NCBI GenBank assembly: GCA_029239935.1 | Contig: JARBTY010000017.1 | Span: forward strand, 1 to 27,842 | Direction: 5' to 3' | DNA length: 27,842 bases | Origin: Clostridia bacterium | GTDB lineage: Bacteria > Bacillota_A > Clostridia > Lachnospirales > Cellulosilyticaceae | Shown: positions 15,846-22,682 of the stretch, one piece after another | How the letters are laid out: the number at the start of each line of letters is the position of its first letter | Position numbering within the stretch: position 1 is the first letter of the stretch | Program-made: the position numbers and the translations under genes | The notes under the pieces: model-generated | The model's database searches: none | What the model was told of the DNA's origin: nothing | The model's input: only the letters and a program-made list of their open reading frames with translations

Positions 15846-17258
15846 TTACTCTGCTAACTCCCCAATTAAATAGTGGGTTTTAGTATCAACAATTTTTACC
15901 TTAGCAAACTCTCCAATAAGCGTTTTAGGGGCTTTAACATTGACCAGCAAGGCTGTATCTGTTCGGCCACTTAGGACAGAGTCCTCACTTTTACTGACTT
16001 CTTCAAAAAGCACTTCTACGGTTCGGCCAACATATTTTTTCATTGTTTCAAGGGTATAAGTCTTCGATAATGCCAAAAGCTCATTAAAATGCTTTTTAAC
16101 AAGTTCTTCCGGTACCTGCTCTTCCATAGCCGCCGCTGGAGTGCCTGTCCTTTTGGAGTAAATAAAAGTAAAGGCGCCTGCATATTTAACTTGTCTGACA
16201 ACGTCTAGGGTATCCGACACATCTTCGGCTGTTTCTCCAGGAAATCCTACAATAAAATCAGTGGTGATTTCAATGTCTGGGACTGCTTTGCGGAGTTTAG
16301 CAACCAGTTCAAGATAGCTTTCCTTGGTATAACCCCTATTCATCTTAGTGAGTATGCGGGTACTGCCGGCTTGAATAGGTAAATGAATGCTTTTACATAC
16401 CTTGTCACATTCAGCCAATACATCAATAAGTTCATCACTTAAATCCTTTGGATGAGAAGTCATAAACCTGATGCGTTTGAGTCCTTCAATCTTGTTGATT
16501 TCTCTTAGAAGCTTTGCAAAACTAATAGGCGTATCCAGATTTTTGCCATAAGAATTGACATTTTGCCCAAGTAGCATCACTTCTTTCACACCGTCAGCTA
16601 CAAGGCCTTTTATTTCATTGATGATAGAAGCCAGTTCACGGCTGCGCTCTCTGCCTCTAACATAAGGAACGATACAGTAGGTGCAAAAATTATTGCAGCC
16701 ATACATGATATTGACACAGGCTTTAAAATCATATTTGCGGGCACTCGGGAGATCCTCAACGATATCTTGATGGGAATCCCATATATCAATAACAGGGTGA
16801 TGGGTTTCAAACCTTGTCTGCATCAGTTCTGGAAGTTTATAGATATTATAGGTCCCAAATATGATATCCACAAAATTATATTTTTTCTTTAAGGTATCAA
16901 GCACAATATCTTGCTGCATCATACAGCCGCATAATGCAATGATAAGGTTGGGATTGCTCTTTTTAATATTCTTTAAAGCCCCAAGCCGGCCATAAATTTT
17001 CATCTCAGCATTTTCTCTTACACAACAGGTATTATAAAGGATAAAATCGGCTGCATTTTCTTTATCGGTCTTTTCATACCCAATTTCTTCGAGCATACCT
17101 TCTATTTTTTCCGAGTCTTTTGCATTCATCTGACATCCAAAAGTAGAAACACAGTATTTAAGGCCTTTTCCTTTGACATTTTTTGATAATATATGAATGA
17201 TATCAGCTTGACGAGTAGCCTCTTCGGTTGATATATTAATAACTTGACGTTTACTCAT
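15846..17258 (-). CDS. miaB: tRNA-2-methylthio-N6-dimethylallyladenosine synthase MiaB
   Basis: A 470-residue radical-SAM methylthiotransferase that turns i6A37 of tRNA into ms2i6A37. The N-terminal UPF0004 domain has the three auxiliary-cluster cysteines C42 (FGCQMN), C78 (NTCCVRENAE) and C112 (CGCMMQ). The radical-SAM cluster motif CNNFCTYC uses C188, C192 and C195. A TRAM RNA-binding domain fills about 405-470. It is the first gene of the block, with GGAGGA nine bases before the ATG and its own promoter. The shared block with miaA ties both steps of this tRNA modification to mismatch repair genes. Confidence 0.97.
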   Translation of the reverse strand: MSKRQVINISTEEATRQADIIHILSKNVKGKGLKYCVSTFGCQMNAKDSEKIEGMLEEIGYEKTDKENAADFILYNTCCVRENAEMKIYGRLGALKNIKKSNPNLIIALCGCMMQQDIVLDTLKKKYNFVDIIFGTYNIYKLPELMQTRFETHHPVIDIWDSHQDIVEDLPSARKYDFKACVNIMYGCNNFCTYCIVPYVRGRERSRELASIINEIKGLVADGVKEVMLLGQNVNSYGKNLDTPISFAKLLREINKIEGLKRIRFMTSHPKDLSDELIDVLAECDKVCKSIHLPIQAGSTRILTKMNRGYTKESYLELVAKLRKAVPDIEITTDFIVGFPGETAEDVSDTLDVVRQVKYAGAFTFIYSKRTGTPAAAMEEQVPEELVKKHFNELLALSKTYTLETMKKYVGRTVEVLFEEVSKSEDSVLSGRTDTALLVNVKAPKTLIGEFAKVKIVDTKTHYLIGELAE

Positions 17259-17287
17259 TTAGTAGTCCTCCTTTTTGATTCTCTCTC

Positions 17288-17316
17288 ATTCTACATGAAA
17301 TAGGCAGAGGATTCAA
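17288..17316 (-). promoter_or_regulatory. Sigma-A promoter of the miaB-mutS-mutL-miaA-hfq block
   Basis: On the minus strand TTGAAT (17316-17311) and TAGAAT (17293-17288) are 17 bases apart. They lie about 30 bases upstream of the miaB start, between the Crp/Fnr stop and miaB. Confidence 0.7.
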
Positions 17317-17351
17317 TGGATAAGTTTTTGTTAAACGGAGTGTATGCTAGG

Positions 17352-18035
17352 TTAAAGCACAGAGAGTCCTTCAAGATCTAAGATTTTGACGGTATATTTG
17401 TGATAATCTATAAGACCGTCTGCTTTCATGTGACTTAATTCACGGGACAAGGAAGGTCTTGTGACATTTAGAAATTCAGCAAGCTCATTACGGTTAATGG
17501 TAAGAGACAAGGTAAGCCGATTGGTTTTACTGTACTCATCCAATAAAAAAGCAGCTATTTTGCTCCTTACCCCTTTAAAGCTTAAATACTCTACCTTTCT
17601 ATTAAGAAACATGGCTTTATTAGAAATGATGTTAAGCATATTAAAAATGATTTTTTGATGACTTGTACAGTTTTTGACACAGCCGCCGAAAAAAATAGTT
17701 TTGTTAATAAAACAAACGGAAGCATCATCTTGGGCGATAACCGTAGCAGGCCAGACACCTCTATCGGAAAAAGCACCGATTTCTCCGAACAAGCTCCCTT
17801 TCTCTAATACGCTCATGATAATTCTTTCGCCTAATATGTTTTCTTTAGTCACCAGAACATGACCTTTTAACACAAGGCCAATGGTATTGATTTTATCCCC
17901 AGCATGCACAACAAAGCTGTTTTTTTTATAATGAGAATAGGTTATATTGTGAGAGTCTAATAATAAATCCAATTCTTCAGGTAATACGTTCTTAAATAGT
18001 TTGGTATTTAAAAGAACAGACTTAATATTTTCCAT
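17352..18035 (-). CDS. Crp/Fnr-family transcriptional regulator
   Basis: A 227-residue regulator with a cyclic-nucleotide-type beta-barrel (about 15-115), a dimerisation helix (about 127-150) and a C-terminal helix-turn-helix (about 181-203, NRNELAEFLNVTRPSLSREL). The barrel keeps FGEIG, but the arginine that would contact cAMP phosphate is replaced (GVWPATV), so cAMP is an unlikely ligand. C119, C123 and H126 form a C-x3-C-x2-H motif at the barrel-helix junction, with C108 nearby. This suggests metal, haem or redox sensing. It is divergent from a ferredoxin-like gene, and a palindrome between them is a probable binding site. The layout recalls HcpR-type regulators of anaerobes that control hcp and ferredoxin genes under nitrosative stress. 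That is a family-level guess, since no hcp is seen here. Confidence 0.88.
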   Translation of the reverse strand: MENIKSVLLNTKLFKNVLPEELDLLLDSHNITYSHYKKNSFVVHAGDKINTIGLVLKGHVLVTKENILGERIIMSVLEKGSLFGEIGAFSDRGVWPATVIAQDDASVCFINKTIFFGGCVKNCTSHQKIIFNMLNIISNKAMFLNRKVEYLSFKGVRSKIAAFLLDEYSKTNRLTLSLTINRNELAEFLNVTRPSLSRELSHMKADGLIDYHKYTVKILDLEGLSVL

Positions 18036-18048
18036 GATTCGCCCCTTT

Positions 18049-18064
18049 TGTAACTAAAGTTACA
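18049..18064. promoter_or_regulatory. Palindromic operator, probable Crp/Fnr-type site
   Basis: TGTAACTAAAGTTACA is a perfect 7-bp inverted repeat with two central bases. Its centre (18056.5) falls about 41.5 bases before the start predicted from the TATAAT at 18086-18091, the standard position of a class II Crp/Fnr activator. It also lies 14 bases upstream of the divergent regulator's ATG, so it could mediate autorepression. Confidence 0.7.
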
Positions 18065-18085
18065 GTTATTGTTTCGTATTTATTA

Positions 18086-18091
18086 TATAAT
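18086..18091 (+). promoter_or_regulatory. -10 box of the ferredoxin-like gene
   Basis: TATAAT with no recognisable -35 hexamer at 16-18 bases upstream, as expected of an activator-dependent promoter. Start predicted near 18098, 37 bases before the ATG. Confidence 0.6.
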
Positions 18092-18134
18092 AAAGTTATA
18101 AAAAATAAAACTAAAAAATAAAAGGAAGTGTAAA

Positions 18135-18845
18135 ATGATGAAACGTAAAATAGTGACGATAGATAGAGAAAAATGTAATGGATGTGGCCTGTGTGTAACG
18201 GCTTGCCATGAAGGGGCACTTAAACTGATAGATGGCAAAGCTGAACTTGTTTCAGATATATACTGTGATGGACTTGGAGACTGTCTGCCAAGCTGTCCGA
18301 CTGATGCCATCCAAATCATAGAAAGAGAAGCTGAAGCTTTTGATGAAAAAGCTGTAGAAGCACATATTGCTAAAAAAAATCAGCCCTCTTTCCAATGTCC
18401 ATCTACTCGTATGAAAGCGCTCAAGTCAAATCAAACAGAGACCTCACCAAAAGAGGTGCCAGCTAAAGACTTAGAACAAAGACCTTCTCATCTTGGTCAA
18501 TGGCCTTGTCAAATACAGCTTGTTCCTCCTCATGCACCTTATTTTGAAAATGCAGATGTGCTTATTGCAGCAGATTGTACCGCCTACGCTTATGCAGGTT
18601 TTCATGAAAAATTCATGAAAAACAAGATTACCTTAATAGGCTGCCCTAAACTGGATGTGGTGCAATACGAAGAAAAGCTGACTCAGATTTTTAGTACTCA
18701 GACTATAAAAAGTGTTACAGTGATTCGGATGGAAGTACCTTGCTGTGCAGGGATTGTAAAAGCAGCAGAAAAAGCACTGCTAAATGCAGGGAAAATACTA
18801 CCTTACAAGATTATAACGATTTCTGTGGACGGCAATATTTTATAA
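18135..18845 (+). CDS. Two-cluster 4Fe-4S ferredoxin-domain protein
   Basis: A 236-residue cytosolic iron-sulfur protein. The N-terminal bacterial ferredoxin domain has C14-x2-C17-x2-C20-x3-C24 (CNGCGLCVTAC) and a second set C44, C50, C54 followed by Pro (YCDGLGDCLPSCP); the wide spacing of the second set is characteristic of this family. A charged linker (about 75-120) leads to a C-terminal domain with further cysteines in AADCTAY, GCPKLD and VPCCAG, possibly another metal site. It probably carries electrons to an unidentified partner. It resembles the ferredoxin-like genes found beside HcpR regulators, from memory. AAGGA stands eight bases before the first of two adjacent ATGs (18135, 18138). 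It seems to depend on the divergent Crp/Fnr regulator. Confidence 0.85.
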   Translation: MMKRKIVTIDREKCNGCGLCVTACHEGALKLIDGKAELVSDIYCDGLGDCLPSCPTDAIQIIEREAEAFDEKAVEAHIAKKNQPSFQCPSTRMKALKSNQTETSPKEVPAKDLEQRPSHLGQWPCQIQLVPPHAPYFENADVLIAADCTAYAYAGFHEKFMKNKITLIGCPKLDVVQYEEKLTQIFSTQTIKSVTVIRMEVPCCAGIVKAAEKALLNAGKILPYKIITISVDGNIL

Positions 18846-18913
18846 GACAAAATTTGGTATGCAAGAAATACTTTAAAAAGCTCACACTAATAAAGTGAAA
18901 GGAGCTGTTAAAG

Positions 18914-19069
18914 ATGGCAAAAGATAGTCAAATAGATAATAAAGAAGCACGGATGGAAAAATGTAACGGACAAACCCCACTCACTTCAGAGGAAGGGAAA
19001 AATCATAACCGAACGACAAAAAAACATTCCGTTAAAAGAGAAGGCTTTCAAAGTCAGCATATCAATTAA
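18914..19069 (+). CDS. Small charged protein, 51 residues, unknown function
   Basis: An unrecognised 51-residue peptide beginning MAKDSQIDNK and ending GFQSQHIN, rich in Lys, Glu, Asn and Gln, with one cysteine (C17, MEKCNGQ) and no hydrophobic stretch. It is soluble and probably largely disordered. Support for its being real: AAAGGAG nine bases before the ATG, a position 68 bases behind the ferredoxin-like gene with no terminator between, and a strong terminator right after its stop. It may be co-transcribed with the ferredoxin-like gene and share its Crp/Fnr control. I cannot assign a family. Confidence 0.65.
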   Translation: MAKDSQIDNKEARMEKCNGQTPLTSEEGKNHNRTTKKHSVKREGFQSQHIN

Positions 19070-19072
19070 ATG

Positions 19073-19120
19073 ATAAAAGCAAGGCTCACCATTACTTTCA
19101 AAATGGGGCCTTGCTTTTAT
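19073..19120. terminator. Terminator after the small ORF, shared with the chemoreceptor gene
   Basis: A 13-bp stem, ATAAAAGCAAGGC (19073-19085) with GCCTTGCTTTTAT (19108-19120), is capped by a further short stem (CCATT/AATGG). It lies three bases after the small ORF and 11 bases from the convergent chemoreceptor stop. T-rich ends on both strands suit termination in both directions. Confidence 0.88.
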
Positions 19121-19131
19121 TTAAGCACAGC

Positions 19132-20667
19132 TTAATCATTGAGTTTTATATCAATACCAATAACACCACAAACAACACCTGAAGTTTCTTTGATAGGGGC
19201 TGAAAAAGTAATACAAGGGGTCCGGGTAATGGCAGAGATATAAGGCTCAGACACATAATATTCTCCGAGTATGCCCTTTTTAAACCACTCTCTCACACTG
19301 CCGTTGGCGATACCAGCTGGAGGGATGGAGGCCACAAACCGACCGTTGTGTCCATTGGTCCAGATGGCTTCAATAAAGCTATTGGTGTGCAACAGCTCTT
19401 TAAGCGTTTGCTGATGTATTTCCTTGTCTAGGGAGATAAAGCCTTCATGAGCAGCTAAATCACTTACTAAATTTTTAAAGCTTTTTAAATACTGGTCTAT
19501 GGTATCGTTTTTAGAGATGGAAATCTCATTAAATTTGTAGTCTTTTAACAAAAGCGATAAGGTATGAGAAGAGTCGCTGAGTCTATGGCTCATATCTGCA
19601 ATATCTTCTACATTTTCTTTTTGCTTATTCACCGAATCAAAAACACATTCAACACTAACAGCTGTTTGTTCGACGACTGACTCTACAATGCTTATGCTAT
19701 GATCTACACTCTTGGCCAAGTGAATCTCCGCGTGGGATAGTCTGGAGATATCCCCCACCAAATCAACCACTCTACCGAAAGACAGTTTAATTTTTTCAAG
19801 GCTCTCTTCTATCCTTTTTGATTTAATAACGCCTACTTCAACCTTCTTCGAATTATCAAGGACATGTTTATTAGCTGCATTAAGTTCAGTTTGAATGCTG
19901 TCTATCAGATGGTTAACATCTTTAACAGCATTAGAAGTATTCATAGAAAGTTTTCTGATTTCATCAGCTACAACAGCGAAACCTTTACCAGCCTCCCCAG
20001 CTCTAGCCGATTCAATAGAAGCATTAAGGGCTAATAAATGGGTTTGGTCTGAAATTCTGTTTACAGTGTCTAAAATATGCAGAATCTCTTTTGAAGTTGT
20101 ATTAAGTCTCTCCATATAAGTCATGGTGGCATTAGAAGAGTTTTGAATGTCGCTAATCGTGTTTAAAATATCTAATATTTCTACAAGGCTGGTATTGATC
20201 ACTTCACTGGAAGAAACACTGATTGTTTTGAGATCAGAGGTAGTAACTTCTACTTTTTCAAGTACACTTAAGACCTCTTTAATGGCACCTATTGTGCTTG
20301 TAATATTGGCTGTCACAGAAGTATTTAACTGTGTCATCTCTTCAGTTTGTGCAAATAACTGCTGTGTAAAAGCATTATTTTCTTCTAGTGTGACATAAAG
20401 ATTTTCAGAGACAGAAGAAACTTGGCTAGAAGCTACGTTTAACTCATAACCTAATTTTTTAAAGTTATTTTTATGCAGAATAAGGTCGTCTTCAAGCTGT
20501 TTTAAAGAAAAAATTGTTTTTTTGATGAGCAGCCATTGCACAAAAAGCACAACGACTAAAAAGATGCTGTTTACCAGCCAATACCTAGAAAAAGGAAAAA
20601 AAGTATACCAAATAGAAGAAAAGACTAAGATTAAAAGATGAGCCAATAAATTAAGTTGTTTTTTCAT
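19132..20667 (-). CDS. Methyl-accepting chemotaxis protein with C-terminal Cache-like domain
   Basis: A 511-residue chemoreceptor. Two hydrophobic segments lie near the N-terminus (about 6-25 and 31-50) with only a short loop between, so there is almost no extracellular part. A long coiled coil follows, then the signalling hairpin tip [37 protein letters not shown], which contacts CheA and CheW. After the coiled coil returns (to about 390), residues 401-511 form what looks like a Cache/PDC-type sensor domain ([37 protein letters not shown]). This would be cytoplasmic, an inverted order compared with usual receptors. The ATG at 20667 is chosen because GGGGGGA lies seven bases upstream; a TTG at 20682 is less likely. 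The C-terminus has no CheR-tethering pentapeptide. An unusual hairpin leader precedes it. Confidence 0.88.
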   Translation of the reverse strand: MKKQLNLLAHLLILVFSSIWYTFFPFSRYWLVNSIFLVVVLFVQWLLIKKTIFSLKQLEDDLILHKNNFKKLGYELNVASSQVSSVSENLYVTLEENNAFTQQLFAQTEEMTQLNTSVTANITSTIGAIKEVLSVLEKVEVTTSDLKTISVSSSEVINTSLVEILDILNTISDIQNSSNATMTYMERLNTTSKEILHILDTVNRISDQTHLLALNASIESARAGEAGKGFAVVADEIRKLSMNTSNAVKDVNHLIDSIQTELNAANKHVLDNSKKVEVGVIKSKRIEESLEKIKLSFGRVVDLVGDISRLSHAEIHLAKSVDHSISIVESVVEQTAVSVECVFDSVNKQKENVEDIADMSHRLSDSSHTLSLLLKDYKFNEISISKNDTIDQYLKSFKNLVSDLAAHEGFISLDKEIHQQTLKELLHTNSFIEAIWTNGHNGRFVASIPPAGIANGSVREWFKKGILGEYYVSEPYISAITRTPCITFSAPIKETSGVVCGVIGIDIKLND

Positions 20668-20680
20668 GTGAAATCCCCCC

Positions 20681-20743
20681 AAAAAAATAAGTGTTTAAAC
20701 ATTCAGCTATGCAGCAGAAATGTTTAAACACCATTGTTTAAAT
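20681..20743 (-). promoter_or_regulatory. Attenuator-like leader of the chemoreceptor gene
   Basis: On the minus strand, GTGTTTAAACATT (20731-20719) and AATGTTTAAACAC (20703-20691) form a 13-bp perfect hairpin with a 15-base loop. It is followed at once by TTATTTTTTT (20690-20681) and then the ribosome site. Just upstream, TTTAAACA (20742-20735) can pair with TGTTTAAA of the first arm across a four-base loop, excluding the terminator-like hairpin. The TGTTTAAACA units are also DNA palindromes and may be operators. Confidence 0.55.
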
Positions 20744-20755
20744 ACATATATTTTT

Positions 20756-20784
20756 ATCATAGTATAGATTAATAGAAAATTCAA
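20756..20784 (-). promoter_or_regulatory. Sigma-A promoter of the chemoreceptor gene
   Basis: On the minus strand TTGAAT (20784-20779) and TATGAT (20761-20756) are 17 bases apart. Transcription would start near 20749, giving a leader of about 80 bases that contains the hairpin element. Confidence 0.65.
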
Positions 20785-20793
20785 GTAGTATCT

Positions 20794-21132
20794 TTATTCT
20801 AATCGATTCATAACCTTAAGGCTATAACCTATATTTTTAATTTGCTCTTTGTTTAAAACAACACCCTCAGGGGGCCTTTTGTTAAGTTTGAATACAATAG
20901 CCATCTGACCTACTTGCTGGTAAAACTGAATTCTATTCATCGGTATCGTTTCTTCTAGTAACTCAGACATTATTTCTGCTGTCGCTAGATGTCCAATAGC
21001 CGAAACATAACCATACTTTTTCACAAAGGCTTTAGCATCAGCAAAATCTATATCTTGGATAGAATATAATCCATTGGTTGTAGCAACTGTCCCATTGAAT
21101 AATACAACAGGCAAACGCATATCATGGTTCAA
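20794..21132 (-). CDS. DUF1874 / YddF-like protein (AcrIII-1 ring-nuclease fold family)
   Basis: A 112-residue protein of the DUF1874 family (Pfam PF08960), which includes STIV B116, Bacillus YddF from ICEBs1, and the viral cyclic-tetra-adenylate nucleases AcrIII-1/Crn2. Family motifs are LFNGTV (11-16), SAIGHLATAEIMSELL (44-59), MNRIQF (65-70) and FKLNKRPPEG (81-90). From memory, SIRV1 gp29 uses His47, Arg66, Arg85 and Glu88; here H48, R67, R86 and E89 stand one position later throughout. The start is a TTG at 21132, because GGAGGG lies five bases before it; the ATG at 21120 is 17 bases from that site. It follows gltD by 41 bases with no terminator visible, so it is probably co-transcribed with gltBD. 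Activity and role here are unknown. Confidence 0.82.
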   Translation of the reverse strand: MNHDMRLPVVLFNGTVATTNGLYSIQDIDFADAKAFVKKYGYVSAIGHLATAEIMSELLEETIPMNRIQFYQQVGQMAIVFKLNKRPPEGVVLNKEQIKNIGYSLKVMNRLE

Positions 21133-21173
21133 ATTATCCCTCCTAAAAAATACTCTCAGTTAAAGTAGAAATA

Positions 21174-22646
21174 TTAGATAGTCATTAAAAATTGATCACA
21201 TGCTGCAGCAGCACCTCGGCCTTCATTGATTGCCCAAACAACAAGACTTTGCCCTCTTCTCATATCGCCGGCTGTAAATACTTTAGGTGTACTCGTTCTA
21301 AAGCTGCCATAGTCAGCTTTAGCATTGGACCTTGCATCACGTTCAATAGCTAAATCATTTAAAAGCAAATCGTCAGGACCCAAAAAGCCCATTGCTAAAA
21401 TAACGAGGTCAGCAGCGATCACTTTTTCTGTGCCAGGAATTTCCTTTGGTATAAAACGTCCTTGTGCATCTTTTTCCCAGTTCACATTAATAGTATGAAC
21501 TTCTTTAACTTGCCCAGAAGTATCAGCTACGAACTTTTTAGTAGTGATACAAAACTCTCTAGGGTCTTTGCCAAATACAGCAGCAGCTTCCTCTTGACCA
21601 TAATCCATTTTATAAATCTTTGGCCATTGAGGCCATGGGTTATCAGAAGCCCTTTCAAGCGGTGCCATTGGCATGATTTCAAGCTGAGTGATACTTTTAG
21701 CACCATGTCTTAAACTCGTTGCAACACAGTCAGTTCCTGTATCTCCTCCACCGATAATTACCACATTTTTATTTTTAGCAGAAATAAACTGAGAGGTTTC
21801 CTTGCCATCCAATAAACTCTTTGTATTGGCACTTAAAAAATCCATGGCAAAGTGCACACCTGAAAACTCGCGTCCTTCGACTGGTAAATCCCTAGGTTTT
21901 GTAGCACCACCGCAGAGCACCACTGCATCATACTTTTCTAACAGTTCTTCAGAAGAGCAGTCTTTACCAACTTCTGTATTGGTTATAAACTCAATACCTT
22001 CTTCGGCCATGAGATTAACTCTTCTTTGTACGACTTCTTCTTTATCTATTTTCATATTAGGAATACCGTACATAAGTAGTCCGCCAATACGGTCAGCTCT
22101 TTCATAAACGGTAACGGTATGACCGAGTTTATTTAATTGATCAGCACAAGCAAGTCCGGCAGGACCAGAGCCTACAACTGCAACTGTTTTACCAGTTCTT
22201 GAAGTAGGAGGTTCTGGCTTAATGAGGCCGTTTGCAAAGGCTCTATCAATAATATTACATTCATTATTTTTAATAGTAACTTGAGGATCGTTTATACCTA
22301 CTGTACAGGCACCTTCGCAAGGTGCTGGGCAGACCCTGCCTGTAAACTCTGGAAAGTTATTAGTTTTTAATAAGCGTTTTAAAGCTTCTTCCCATAAACC
22401 TTTATAGATTAAGTCATTCCATTCAGGAATGAGATTATTTATAGGGCAGCCAGAGGCTGCTCCATTTATAAGAATCCCTGAATGGCAAAATGGTATACCA
22501 CAATCCATACACCTAGCACCTTGAATCTTTTGTTTGTCTTCGGAAAGATGCAGATGGAATTCCTTCCAGTCATTTATTCTTTCGAGAGGCAAACGATCTG
22601 CTGGCACTTCACGTTTATACTCCATAAATCCTGTCGCCTTACCCAT
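21174..22646 (-). CDS. gltD: Glutamate synthase [NADPH] small (beta) subunit
   Basis: A 490-residue flavoprotein that takes electrons from NAD(P)H and passes them through FAD and Fe-S clusters to the large subunit. The N-terminal cluster-binding region has C46, C49, C54 and C67 ([14 protein letters not shown]) and C106, C110, C114 (CPAPCEGAC). The FAD-binding fold starts at [13 protein letters not shown] (about 156-168). The NADPH fold starts at [13 protein letters not shown]. The C-terminal [22 protein letters not shown] closes the FAD site. Length is normal. It begins 36 bases after gltB with GGAGGA as ribosome site, in the same operon. Confidence 0.97.
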   Translation of the reverse strand: MGKATGFMEYKREVPADRLPLERINDWKEFHLHLSEDKQKIQGARCMDCGIPFCHSGILINGAASGCPINNLIPEWNDLIYKGLWEEALKRLLKTNNFPEFTGRVCPAPCEGACTVGINDPQVTIKNNECNIIDRAFANGLIKPEPPTSRTGKTVAVVGSGPAGLACADQLNKLGHTVTVYERADRIGGLLMYGIPNMKIDKEEVVQRRVNLMAEEGIEFITNTEVGKDCSSEELLEKYDAVVLCGGATKPRDLPVEGREFSGVHFAMDFLSANTKSLLDGKETSQFISAKNKNVVIIGGGDTGTDCVATSLRHGAKSITQLEIMPMAPLERASDNPWPQWPKIYKMDYGQEEAAAVFGKDPREFCITTKKFVADTSGQVKEVHTINVNWEKDAQGRFIPKEIPGTEKVIAADLVILAMGFLGPDDLLLNDLAIERDARSNAKADYGSFRTSTPKVFTAGDMRRGQSLVVWAINEGRGAAAACDQFLMTI

Positions 22647-22682
22647 ATCATTTCCTCCAATATCAGTTTACGCCAATGCGTT

